Below are positions 52,634 through 61,902 of a DNA stretch of 64,000 bases, piece by piece (within the stretch, counting starts at the first letter, position 1; every line of letters begins with the position of its first letter). The notes below the pieces were generated by a model that was given only the letters and a program-made list of their open reading frames with translations, did no database searches and was not told the origin of the DNA. Origin of the DNA: Streptomyces umbrinus. Its GTDB lineage: Bacteria; Actinomycetota; Actinomycetes; Streptomycetales; Streptomycetaceae. The position numbers were made by a program, and so were the translations under genes. The stretch is from assembly GCF_030817415.1 (NCBI RefSeq), contig NZ_JAUSZI010000002.1, positions 496,001-560,000 of the forward strand. Direction: 5' to 3'.

Positions 52634-55600
52634 TGCCTGATCAGGCCGGAAGTCTCGAACGCCTGGCCCTTCTGCTGGCCGAGATACTGACCCAGGTCAC
52701 CAACCAGTTCGGCGACGCCGGGGTACTGGACACCTTCGACCAGCTCGGGGTGCACTTTCCCGACGAGTTGCTGACCAACGCCACGATCACCGCCGCCCGG
52801 CGGACGGTTTTCGACGGGGGCGCCGACCTCAGAGGGCTGACCGCGAAGCTGCTCACGGCGATCGACGGCGGGGACACCGACGGCATCGTGGCCGCCTCGC
52901 TCGCGCTGGTCACCCAGTGCGGTCGGGTCACCGCGTCCTTCTCCCAACTGGCCGACGCGCTGGGCACGGCCGGGGCGACACTGCCCGGCGTCAGCAAGGT
53001 ACAGATCGACGCGCTGGTGCAGGACCTGCCGCGCAGGATCACCGACCTGCTCCTCGCGGACCTGGCGGAGGTGTCCGGGCCCGTGGCCGCGGTGCTCGAG
53101 GTCCTGGGCGTCGTGGACCGTGTGTTCAGCCCGGGTGACCCCGCCGATCCCACCCGGCCGCCCCACGAGGCGGTCACCGTGCACCTGGACCGGCTGCTGC
53201 CCGCGATCGCGGACCCGGTGCGGCAGTTGGGGCGTCTGTACGGGTGGGGTACGGCGTCGTTCGACGCCGCCGGGCTGCTCACCGTCCTGGAGTCGGTCAC
53301 CGCCCGGCTCGGCCTTCCTGTGGTCCTGGTCCCCGGGTCCGCGACCACCCCGCCGGAGTTGCAGGTCTTCGCCGTCGACCTGGGACCGAGTGCGGACGGG
53401 GCCGGTCTGCGGGTCGGCATGGTGCTGCCCGCCGAAGGCCAGGGCGGGTTCGACATACCGCTCTCGCCGCCGACCTGGTCCGCGCATGTCGAGGCCACCG
53501 GCAGGGTGGTGGCCGAGAGCGCCGGTGAGATACGGCCGCCCTTCGACGTCAGCATGAGGCCACCGTCCGGCGGAGCGACCGAACTGATAGGCTCGGTCGC
53601 CTTCAGCGTGCATGCGCAACCCGCCGAGCCGTTCCTGTTGTTGGGCGTGGCGGGCGGCAGTCGGCTCGACTTCACCTCGGCGCGGGTGGACGGCGGCGTC
53701 AGGCTTCAGCTCGACCCGGTCACGGGAGAGGCCACCGCGACGCCGGAGGTCGTCGGTGAGATCACCGGTGGTCGGCTGGTCATAGACACCGCGGAGGCGG
53801 ACGGCTTCATCGCCGCGGTCCTCGGCGGCCAGAGGCTCCAGTCCGATTTCGGCGTCGGGTTCTCGTTCACCCCGGACTCCGGGCTGCGCTTCCACGGCAG
53901 CGGCGGCCTGGAGATCCGGCTCCCGGTGCATGCCGCGCTCGGCCCCGTCGAGATGCAGGCCGTGTACCTGCGGGTGGAGATCGCTGACGACGGGGCGGTC
54001 CCCGTCGAACTGTCCGCCGCCTTCTCCGCGGCACTGGGCCCGGTGCGGGCGAGCGTGGACCGGATCGGTGTTCGGGCCGAACTGACCTTCCCCGAGGGCG
54101 GCGGCAATCTCGGCCCGGCCGACCTGGCGTTCGGCTTCAAGCCGCCGAGCGGCGTCGGCCTGGCGGTGGACGCCGGCGGAATCAGCGGCGGCGGTTTCCT
54201 CGACTTCCACCCCGACCGGGGAGAGTACTCGGGAGCGCTGGAGCTGGAGTTCGCGGATTTCCTGGCGCTCAAAGCCATCGGGCTGATCACAACCCGGCAG
54301 CCGGACGGGTCGCGCGGCTTCTCGCTGCTGATCGTGCTGACCGGCGAGTTCGGCAAGGGGATCCAGTTGGGGTACGGGTTCACCCTGCTCGCGGTCGGCG
54401 GTCTCATCGGACTGAACCGCGGGATGAATCTGCAGGCGCTGGTCGAGGGCGTACGGACCGGGTCCATCGAATCCGTGGCGTTCCCCCGGGACGTGATCGC
54501 GAACGCGCCACGGATCCTGTCGGACCTCAACCGGTTCTTCCCGCCGGAGCAGGGCACGTTCCTCATCGGCCCGATGGCGAAGATCGGCTGGGGCACGCCG
54601 ACCCTGGTGAGCATCTCGCTGGGTGTGATCATCGAGGTCCCCGGCAACATCGCCGCCCTCGGTGTGCTGCGGGCCGCGCTCCCCACCGCGGACCAGGCGC
54701 TGCTGGTCGTCCAGGCCCAGTTCGTCGGCGCGCTGGAACTGGACAAGTCACGGCTGTGGTTCTTCGCGCGGTTGTTTGAGTCGCGCATACTGACCATGAC
54801 TGTCGACGGTGGCATGGGCGTGCTCGTGGCCTGGGGCGACAACCCCGACCTGGTCGTCACCGTCGGCGGATTCCATCCGGCGTACCGGCCACCGCCGCTG
54901 CCGTTCCCGATCCCGGACCGGCTGTCGGTGGACCTGCTGAACCGGCGCAACCAACTCATCCGGGTGAGCGGCTACTTCGCCATCACCAGCAACACCGTCC
55001 AGTTCGGGGCCAAGGCCGAACTGAAGCTCGGCTTCAGCGCCTTCGGCGTCGAGGGGCATCTCGGCTTCGACGCGCTGTTCCAGTTCTCCCCGTTCCGGTT
55101 CGCCATCCGCATCTCCGCCGACGTCACGCTCAAGGCGTTCGGGGTCGGCGCGTTCGGCATCGACCTGGACTTCCAGCTGGAGGGCCCTGCGCCATGGCGG
55201 GCGCACGGGCGGGGTTCGATCGGGTTCCTGTTCTTCTCGGTCTCCGCGAACTTCGACATCACCTGGGGCGAGGAGCGGGACACCACGCTGCCGCCGATCG
55301 CCGTGCTGCCCCTGCTGGCGGCCGAGATCCGCAAGACCGAGGGCTGGGAGACCCGGTTGCCGTCCGGAGGCAACCGGGCGCTGGTCACTCTCCGGCAACT
55401 GCCGGACACCGACGACCTGGTGCTGCACCCGCTCGGGACGCTATTCGTCCGGCAGCGGGCGCTGCCGCTGAATGTCCGACTGGACCGTATCGGCGGTCAA
55501 CGGGCGAGCGACGGACGGCGGTTCAGCGTCGCACCGGTGCCGGACAGCGGGCTGGAGCGGGTATCCGACACCGGCGACAGGTTCGCGATGGCTCAGTTCC

Positions 55601-57279
55601 AGACCATGTCCGACGCGGCCAAGCTGTCCCGGCCGTCGTACGAGACACAGGACGCGGGCCTTGAACTGACCGCCACCTCCGGCACATTGGCCTCGGCCCG
55701 GGTGGTGCGCCGCAGCGCCCGGTACGAGCTGCACATCATCGACAGCGGGACGGCCACCTCACCGACGGCCGCGCGGCGCCGGAACACCGAGTCGCGCGCC
55801 ACCGTCGCGGCCGCCACCGGGCCGAAGCGGTTCCACAACGTCAGCGGCGCCGTGTTCGACGAGTTGCTGAGCGGCAGCAGCACCAGCCGCGCCGCGCTGT
55901 CCCAGCGGCAGGAGCGACTGCGGCAGCCGTTCGCCACCACGGACACCGTCCGGGTGACCGAGCAGCGGTTCGTCGTCGCGTACGTCAAGAGCAACCGGCA
56001 GGCGTTCCCGCCCGGTTCGCTGGAGCGGCCGTCACGGGGCGCCGCGGCGACCTTCCGGAGCCTGACCACCGCGCAGGACGCACTCGCCGACTTCGTCGAG
56101 GCCGATCCCGGGCTCACCGGCCGACTGCACGTCATCCCGGCGTCGGAGGCCGCCGCGTCACCGGCCGTTCCCGGCACATGGTCCGACGCCGGCCTGCTGC
56201 CCGTTCCCGCGTCCGACGTGGACCTGATACCGCTGACGAACGGCCGCATCCTGCTCGCCGGCGGGACCGGTCCGACCGGGGCGCCGCTCGCCGCGACCGC
56301 ACTGTTCGATCCGACGGCCGACGCGTGGTCGTCCGGTCCGCCGCTCACCACAGGCCGCCGGCGGAACACCACGACCGCGCTCGCCGACGGCCGGGTGCTC
56401 GCGCTCGGCGGGCGCACCACCACGGCCCCGCTCGCCTCGGCCGAGGCCTTCGACCCGGCCGCCGGGACCTGGACGCCGCTTCCCGCGTCGATGGGAACGG
56501 CCCGGTACGGGCACACCGCGACCCGGCTCAAGGACGGCCGACTGCTGGTCGCCGGCGGCATCGGTGTCCGGCCCGGCCAGGAGGACGGGGCGCTCGCGTC
56601 CGCCGAGCTGTTCGACCCGGCCACCTCGGCCTGGGCCGCGGTCGCACCGATGACCGACGCCAGGACCGGCCACCAGGCCGTACTCCTGCGTGACGGCCGG
56701 GTGCTGGTCGTCGGCGGGGCGCTGTCCACCGGGCGCGGTCGCCAGCACGCACTCGCGTACTGCGAGCTGTACGACCCGGCCACGCGCAGCTGGACGCCGA
56801 CGGGCAGCCTCGCCCAGGCCCGCAAAGGTCATCAGACGACAGTGCTGCCCGACGGCCGGGTGCTGGTCACCGGCGGCGATCCGGTGGTTGCTCCTGACGG
56901 CACTCTCGATCCGCACAGCCTGGTCAGCGCTGAGCTGTACGCCCCCGAGACCGGGATGTGGACCGCGGCGGCAGACATGCCTGGCGGCGGTCGCAGCAGC
57001 CACCGGAACCTGTTGCTCCGATCCGGGATCGTCCTGGCCATCGGCGGCACCGGCGCGCCCGAGCTCACGGCCGGCCACCGCTCCGTCGTCGGCTACAGCC
57101 CCAAGAAGGACGCCTGGACCACGATCGGCGGCCTCGGTCTCGGCCGGTTCGCCCTCGGCGCGGTCGAACTGGCCGACGACCGGGTGCTGGTCGCCGGCGG
57201 TGTGGCGGCGGCCGGCGCGGCCGCCGAGAGCATCGACGCCGTCCAGGCCGCCGACACCGGCGAGGTGCTCATCCCATGA
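52633..57279 (+). CDS. giant DUF6603-kelch fusion protein
   Basis: A 1548-residue protein. Residues 1-270 are largely helical and unassigned. About 270-880 match DUF6603, a large beta-rich domain: LTGEFGKGIQLGYGFTLLAV, LIGPMAKIGWGTPTLVSISL and MGVLVAWGDNPDLVVTVGGF are what I remember of its conserved core. About 880-1180 is a less ordered linker. The C-terminal 370 residues are six kelch repeats (TNGRILLAGGTGPTGAPLAA, KDGRLLVAGGIGVRPGQEDG) forming a beta-propeller. No signal peptide or transmembrane helix is evident. The function of DUF6603 is unknown. Its start codon lies in the loop of an 8-bp hairpin, and its stop overlaps the next small ORF (ATGA). Confidence 0.85.
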   Translation: MPDQAGSLERLALLLAEILTQVTNQFGDAGVLDTFDQLGVHFPDELLTNATITAARRTVFDGGADLRGLTAKLLTAIDGGDTDGIVAASLALVTQCGRVTASFSQLADALGTAGATLPGVSKVQIDALVQDLPRRITDLLLADLAEVSGPVAAVLEVLGVVDRVFSPGDPADPTRPPHEAVTVHLDRLLPAIADPVRQLGRLYGWGTASFDAAGLLTVLESVTARLGLPVVLVPGSATTPPELQVFAVDLGPSADGAGLRVGMVLPAEGQGGFDIPLSPPTWSAHVEATGRVVAESAGEIRPPFDVSMRPPSGGATELIGSVAFSVHAQPAEPFLLLGVAGGSRLDFTSARVDGGVRLQLDPVTGEATATPEVVGEITGGRLVIDTAEADGFIAAVLGGQRLQSDFGVGFSFTPDSGLRFHGSGGLEIRLPVHAALGPVEMQAVYLRVEIADDGAVPVELSAAFSAALGPVRASVDRIGVRAELTFPEGGGNLGPADLAFGFKPPSGVGLAVDAGGISGGGFLDFHPDRGEYSGALELEFADFLALKAIGLITTRQPDGSRGFSLLIVLTGEFGKGIQLGYGFTLLAVGGLIGLNRGMNLQALVEGVRTGSIESVAFPRDVIANAPRILSDLNRFFPPEQGTFLIGPMAKIGWGTPTLVSISLGVIIEVPGNIAALGVLRAALPTADQALLVVQAQFVGALELDKSRLWFFARLFESRILTMTVDGGMGVLVAWGDNPDLVVTVGGFHPAYRPPPLPFPIPDRLSVDLLNRRNQLIRVSGYFAITSNTVQFGAKAELKLGFSAFGVEGHLGFDALFQFSPFRFAIRISADVTLKAFGVGAFGIDLDFQLEGPAPWRAHGRGSIGFLFFSVSANFDITWGEERDTTLPPIAVLPLLAAEIRKTEGWETRLPSGGNRALVTLRQLPDTDDLVLHPLGTLFVRQRALPLNVRLDRIGGQRASDGRRFSVAPVPDSGLERVSDTGDRFAMAQFQTMSDAAKLSRPSYETQDAGLELTATSGTLASARVVRRSARYELHIIDSGTATSPTAARRRNTESRATVAAATGPKRFHNVSGAVFDELLSGSSTSRAALSQRQERLRQPFATTDTVRVTEQRFVVAYVKSNRQAFPPGSLERPSRGAAATFRSLTTAQDALADFVEADPGLTGRLHVIPASEAAASPAVPGTWSDAGLLPVPASDVDLIPLTNGRILLAGGTGPTGAPLAATALFDPTADAWSSGPPLTTGRRRNTTTALADGRVLALGGRTTTAPLASAEAFDPAAGTWTPLPASMGTARYGHTATRLKDGRLLVAGGIGVRPGQEDGALASAELFDPATSAWAAVAPMTDARTGHQAVLLRDGRVLVVGGALSTGRGRQHALAYCELYDPATRSWTPTGSLAQARKGHQTTVLPDGRVLVTGGDPVVAPDGTLDPHSLVSAELYAPETGMWTAAADMPGGGRSSHRNLLLRSGIVLAIGGTGAPELTAGHRSVVGYSPKKDAWTTIGGLGLGRFALGAVELADDRVLVAGGVAAAGAAAESIDAVQAADTGEVLIP

Positions 57280-57428
57280 CCCCGCCCCGCACCGACGCGA
57301 CCCCGCCTCTGCCGACCACATCCCTGCCGACGGCAATCGCCCTGACGGTCGTGACCGCGACCGCCCCAGCAACCCGAACCGACCGGACAACGACGGCCAT
57401 CGTCGCAACGGAGGACCCGACACCATGA
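57276..57428 (+). CDS. 50-residue small ORF coupled on both sides
   Basis: This ORF begins at an ATG overlapping the stop of the DUF6603-kelch gene (ATGA at 57276) and ends in a TGA overlapping the ATG of the kelch gene (ATGA at 57425). It encodes 50 residues: a Pro/Thr-rich start, a mildly hydrophobic middle (TTSLPTAIALTVVTATAPAT) and an acidic end. The middle may be a weak membrane segment. No homologue is known to me. The double overlap makes it either a real small subunit or a translational bridge between the two large genes. Confidence 0.5.
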   Translation: MTPPRTDATPPLPTTSLPTAIALTVVTATAPATRTDRTTTAIVATEDPTP

Positions 57429-58621
57429 CCACTCCCACCGTGGCAGCCACCGGGGCATGGACGGCCGCCGGCGACCTGCCCACACCCGCCGCCTGGTACG
57501 GACAGCACGACGGTGCCGTACTGCTCGACGACGACAGCGTCCTGGTCACCGGCGGCGCGGACGCCGCCTCCGCGGCGCTGGACAAGACGGCCGTGTACGA
57601 CCCGACGGCCAACTCCTGGCAGCCGGTCGACACCCTCGGCACACCCCGGCAGCTGCACACGATCACCCGGCTTGCCAACGGCAAAGTGCTCGTCGTCGGC
57701 GGTCTGGGCGGCTCGTCGGCGTCCGGGACCGGCCTCAGGTCGGCCGAGTTGTACGACCCGCACACACACGCCTGGACCGCGACCGGCAGCCTGACCACAC
57801 CCCGGTGGGGCCACAGCGCCGCGCTGCTGCCGGACGGCTCGGTGCTGGTCGCCGGGGGCAGCACCGCCCGCTCCGGCCGGACGACGACCGCGCTGCGCTC
57901 GGCGGAACGGTACGACCCGTCGAGCGGCAGGTGGTCCCCGGCCAAGGACATGACCGACGCCCGGACCGGACACACCGCGGTGCCGCTGGAGGGGGGCGTT
58001 GTGCTGGTGGTCGGCGGCGTCGCTCCGGTCGGCACCGCCGACGATCCCGCGCTCGCCTTCTGCGAGTTGTACGACCCGGAGGACCGGTGGACGCCGACCG
58101 GCAGCCTCCTCCGGGCCCGCCACCGTCACCAGGCCACCCGGGTCTCCGACAGCACCGTGCTGGTCACCGGCGGCACCGCGCCGGGCTCGCCCGGCGCCGG
58201 TCCCTACGATCCGTTCAGTCAGCGGAGCGCGGAACGGTACGACCTGGCCACCGGTGTCTGGACGGCGGTGACGGAGATGCCGTCCGGACGGGCCTTCCAC
58301 CGGGCGGTGCGCATCGGCCCCGGACAGGTGCTGGTGGCCGGCGGGGCGGCGAGCGACCGGGACGAGGCCGGGTACCGCAGCGCGGCACTCCACACCACCG
58401 ACCAGGACGACGCCGACGTCTGGGTGCCTGCCGCGGGCCTGGCGTCCGGCCGGTGGGCGTTCGCCACCGTCGCCCTGCCAGACGGCCGGGCGCTGGTCAC
58501 CGGCGGCGCGGCCCGCTCCGGGCTGGCCGCCGCCGACCCCGCCGTCACCGAACTGACCGCGGCCACCGAGCTGTTCGCCATCGACGACGAAACGATCCCC
58601 GTGGCCGGGAGTGGGTCATGA
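57425..58621 (+). CDS. kelch-repeat beta-propeller protein
   Basis: A 398-residue protein consisting of about six kelch repeats, each with the double Gly and the Tyr...Trp spacing: DDDSVLVTGGADAASAALDK, NGKVLVVGGLGGSSASGTGL, LYDPHTHAWTATGSLTTPRW, DGSVLVAGGSTARSGRTTTA and later ones. It folds as one propeller, close in sequence to the C-terminal propeller of the DUF6603 protein upstream, so the two probably arose by duplication. There is no signal peptide. Propellers of this type usually bind proteins or glycans. It overlaps both neighbours by four bases. Confidence 0.87.
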   Translation: MTTPTVAATGAWTAAGDLPTPAAWYGQHDGAVLLDDDSVLVTGGADAASAALDKTAVYDPTANSWQPVDTLGTPRQLHTITRLANGKVLVVGGLGGSSASGTGLRSAELYDPHTHAWTATGSLTTPRWGHSAALLPDGSVLVAGGSTARSGRTTTALRSAERYDPSSGRWSPAKDMTDARTGHTAVPLEGGVVLVVGGVAPVGTADDPALAFCELYDPEDRWTPTGSLLRARHRHQATRVSDSTVLVTGGTAPGSPGAGPYDPFSQRSAERYDLATGVWTAVTEMPSGRAFHRAVRIGPGQVLVAGGAASDRDEAGYRSAALHTTDQDDADVWVPAAGLASGRWAFATVALPDGRALVTGGAARSGLAAADPAVTELTAATELFAIDDETIPVAGSGS

Positions 58622-61600
58622 CCGCGAACTCCTACTCCTTCCTGCCCTGGCTGCGGACCGGCATCGCCACCCGGATCACCGACGACCCCGGAACCGCCGA
58701 ACGCGCCGGCGTCCCCGTCACGCTCAGGGTGACCGGGGACGCTCTCGCTCGCGGCACGCTCGTCCAGGACGTGTCACGTCAGGTCCAGTTGTACGGTCCC
58801 GGGGACGTCGTCGGGGTGGATCCGCGGGCGATATCGCGGACCGAGCCACGGCCGGGCGTCACCAACGTGGAGCCGAACTACCTGGCCCACATCGAGTTCT
58901 CCGACGAGGACTTCCTCTGGCGTTACAGCCCGGCGGCGTCCGGCAGCGGCACCAAGCGGCTGGCTCCCTGGCTGGCGCTGATCGTGCTCTCCGCCGACCC
59001 GGGTGGTGGCGCGGCGGAGTTCGGCGAAGCCCCGGGCGGCGGCCCACTGCCGGCCATCACCGTGGCGGATCCGGCGGGCACGCTGCCGTCCCCGGACCAG
59101 CTCGGAGCCTGGGCGCACGTCCACGTCAACGGGTCGCTGGACAACCCGGTCGCCTCGGACAGCACGGTCGCCGCGCTGGCCGCGCTGGGCGAGGTGCTGC
59201 GGACGAACGCGGACAACGCGTGCTCCCGGCTGATCTGCCCGCGGCGGCTGCGGCCGGACACCGCGTACGAGGCGTTCCTGGTACCGGCCTTCGAGACCGG
59301 GCGGCTGGCGGGGCTCGGCCTGGATCCGGGAGTGTCGCCCGGCGCCCTGTACTCCAGCTGGGGACCGCCCTATCCGAACCGGCCCTCAGCAGGGCAGTTG
59401 CCCTACTACCACCGCTGGTCGTTCAGCACCGGGACGACCGGGGACTTCGAGTTCCTGGTCCGGTTGCTCCAGCCGCAGCGACCGGACCCGCGGGTCGGGC
59501 GCCGCGACCTGGACGTACACCGGTCGCCCGGCCTCGGCCTACCGGGGATCGAGACACCGCCGGAACTGGGCGGCGTACTGCCACTGGGCGGGGCGCTGAA
59601 GGTTCCGGAGCTGCCCGGAGCGCCGGTGGACCCGGCGGAGAACTGGGACAACTTCCTCGACGTACCGCCGCCGGCGCCTCCGTACCCGCACCCGTTCGAG
59701 CAGGCGCTGGCCGACCTGGTCAATCTGGCCGACGACTACCAGGACCGGACGCCCTCGCAGGCCCACGCCGCCGTCGCCCTGGCCGGCCCGGCGGCCGCGC
59801 TCGCCGACGCCACGGCGACCGCTGCGGGCCCGGGATCTGACCGGGAGGATCCGGCAGGCGACTGCGGCGCCGACCCGATCATCACCCCTCCGCTGTACGG
59901 GCGTTGGCACGCGCTCACCTCCCGGCTGCTCACCGACCGGGACGGCACGCCGATACCGGCGCCGGCGAATCACAACTGGGTCCACCGGCTCAACCTGGAC
60001 CCGCGGTTCCGGGTCGCCGCGAACCTCGGCGCGCAGGTCGTCCGCGCACGCGAGGAAGAGCTGATGGCCGCCGCCTGGGCACAGATCGGCGACGTACTGG
60101 TGGCCAACGGCCGGATCCGCGCCGCTCAGCTCGCCCGGGAAGTCGGGCACGTGCTGCAGACCAGACACCTCGACCCGCCGCAGGGCGGCAGTCCGGCGGC
60201 GCTGGCGGAAGCCCCCATGGCCGCGTCCGGGCGGTCCCTCACCCTGACCGCGCCGACCCACTCCCGGCTGACCACCACCACGGCCGACGAACCCGACACC
60301 CTCGCGGCCGGGCCGTCCGCGGACCCCGCTTCGAAGGTCGCGGTCGGGTTCCGGATGGCGGCCAGTCAGGTCGCGGCCGCGCCGGTGTCGCCGGCGATGC
60401 GGCGGATCACCCGGCCCGGAGCGCGACTGATGCGGTCCCTGCGATTTCCCGAGGACCGGCCGCCGTCGGCACTGCTGGCGCGGATGGACGCGGCGACCGA
60501 CCCGGTCACCGCCGCAGCGGCCAAGGCGGCCCCGGGGGCGCTGGTCACCCCCGCGCGCCTGCGAGACGTGCTGCACCCGGGCGGGGGCACCGGTGCCGAC
60601 CCGGTCGACGGCCTTCCACGCAGCCCCGACTTCGTGCTCCGCGCGCTCGACGACCCGGTCGCCCCGCACCCCGGCAGCACGGACAGCGCCGAGGCGACTC
60701 GCTTCAAGACCGCGCTGCGCGAACTGCACCAGGGACTCGACACCGGGACGGCCGTCGGACAGGCCGGATTGCGGCGGAGGCTCGGCGTGGTCTCCGCCAC
60801 CACCGCGGTACTCGCCGGTCTGCGCGCCGACGAGACCGTTCCGAAGACGCTGCTCGGCTCGGTCAGCCTGCCCGAGCGGCTGCGTCCCTTCGCCGCCGAG
60901 TTCACCGAGGCGATGGCCTACCCGGTCTTCGACCTGCCGACGTACCAGCCGCTGCTGGACCTGTCGGTCGACGCCCTGGTGCCGAACCTGAACCTGCTCC
61001 CGGCGAACTCCATCACCCTGCTGGCGAACAACCGGGAGTTCATCGAGTCCTATCTGGTCGGGCTCAACCACGAGATGGCCCGCGAGCTGCTCTGGCGGGA
61101 GTACCCGACCGACCAACGGGGCACGCCGTTCCGGCAGTTCTGGGATCCGGCGGCCACACTGCCCACGCCGGGCGAGACCGCGGAGCAGCGGCGCGAGCGG
61201 GGCTACGACGTGCCGCCCATCCACCGCTGGTCACCGGCCGCACGACTCGGCGACAACGACAACCGGCGGCCCGGCGGCCCGCCCCGGGACGGCCCGCGCC
61301 CGGACGACCTGGTCCTCGTCGTCCGCGGCGAGCTGCTGAAGAAGTACCCGACGGCGGCGATCTACGCGCACAAGGCGCAGTGGCCGCCCGGACCCGACGG
61401 CCGGCCCGACCCCAGCCGGCAGCGGGAGCTGGTCGAACTGCCCGAGGACGGACCGCCGTCGCCGGAGCAGGTCCTGCTGCCCCTGTACGAGGCGAAGGTC
61501 GAACCGGACATCTACCTGCTCGGGTTCGATCTGGACACCGCGCGGGCGCTCGGCCACGCACCGGACGACGCCGGCTGGTTCTTCGTACTCAAGGAACGCC

Positions 61601-61902
61601 CCGGCGACCCGCGATTCGGCGTCGACGACGGACCATCGACCCATGTCGAGGTCTGGAACGACCTGACCTGGGACGACGTCGACCCGCACCGGCGGGGATT
61701 CCTGGAGCTGGCCCCGGACGTCACCGTCGCGCTGGCGAACTTCGACGGCTCCGAGGACGACCCGGAGAAGCGGGAACAGCGCGCCGAGGACGAGAACCTG
61801 CCGCTCTGGTTCGCGGGCCTCGGCTCCGCCGACCTGGCGTACATCCTCTTTCAGGTCCCGGTCCTGGTGGCCGTACACGCACAGGAGATGTTGCCGCGAT
61901 GA
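58618..61902 (+). CDS. giant protein of unknown function A (1094 aa)
   Basis: A 1094-residue protein without signal peptide or membrane segments. Conserved-looking blocks are YSFLPWLRTGIATRITDD at the N-terminus, LYGPGDVVGVDPRAISRTEP, RLICPRRLRPDTAYEAFLVP, FEFLVRLLQPQRPDPRVGRR, and GLNHEMARELLWREYPTDQR near residue 815, followed by GTPFRQFWD. I have seen similar blocks in large uncharacterised bacterial proteins but know no assigned function. There are no catalytic motifs that I recognise. It begins in an ATGA overlap with the kelch gene and ends in one with giant protein B, implying fixed stoichiometric expression and probably one complex. Confidence 0.8.
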   Translation: MTANSYSFLPWLRTGIATRITDDPGTAERAGVPVTLRVTGDALARGTLVQDVSRQVQLYGPGDVVGVDPRAISRTEPRPGVTNVEPNYLAHIEFSDEDFLWRYSPAASGSGTKRLAPWLALIVLSADPGGGAAEFGEAPGGGPLPAITVADPAGTLPSPDQLGAWAHVHVNGSLDNPVASDSTVAALAALGEVLRTNADNACSRLICPRRLRPDTAYEAFLVPAFETGRLAGLGLDPGVSPGALYSSWGPPYPNRPSAGQLPYYHRWSFSTGTTGDFEFLVRLLQPQRPDPRVGRRDLDVHRSPGLGLPGIETPPELGGVLPLGGALKVPELPGAPVDPAENWDNFLDVPPPAPPYPHPFEQALADLVNLADDYQDRTPSQAHAAVALAGPAAALADATATAAGPGSDREDPAGDCGADPIITPPLYGRWHALTSRLLTDRDGTPIPAPANHNWVHRLNLDPRFRVAANLGAQVVRAREEELMAAAWAQIGDVLVANGRIRAAQLAREVGHVLQTRHLDPPQGGSPAALAEAPMAASGRSLTLTAPTHSRLTTTTADEPDTLAAGPSADPASKVAVGFRMAASQVAAAPVSPAMRRITRPGARLMRSLRFPEDRPPSALLARMDAATDPVTAAAAKAAPGALVTPARLRDVLHPGGGTGADPVDGLPRSPDFVLRALDDPVAPHPGSTDSAEATRFKTALRELHQGLDTGTAVGQAGLRRRLGVVSATTAVLAGLRADETVPKTLLGSVSLPERLRPFAAEFTEAMAYPVFDLPTYQPLLDLSVDALVPNLNLLPANSITLLANNREFIESYLVGLNHEMARELLWREYPTDQRGTPFRQFWDPAATLPTPGETAEQRRERGYDVPPIHRWSPAARLGDNDNRRPGGPPRDGPRPDDLVLVVRGELLKKYPTAAIYAHKAQWPPGPDGRPDPSRQRELVELPEDGPPSPEQVLLPLYEAKVEPDIYLLGFDLDTARALGHAPDDAGWFFVLKERPGDPRFGVDDGPSTHVEVWNDLTWDDVDPHRRGFLELAPDVTVALANFDGSEDDPEKREQRAEDENLPLWFAGLGSADLAYILFQVPVLVAVHAQEMLPR

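Noticed and set aside
52641..54959. Long open frames on the strand opposite the DUF6603 gene
   Set aside because: High GC at third positions produces long antisense frames. These lack ribosome-binding sites and domain motifs, while the plus-strand frame has recognisable domains.
56158..58035. A 625-codon antisense frame opposite the kelch region
   Set aside because: Its repetitive Gly/Arg composition mirrors the kelch repeats of the sense strand; it is a shadow.
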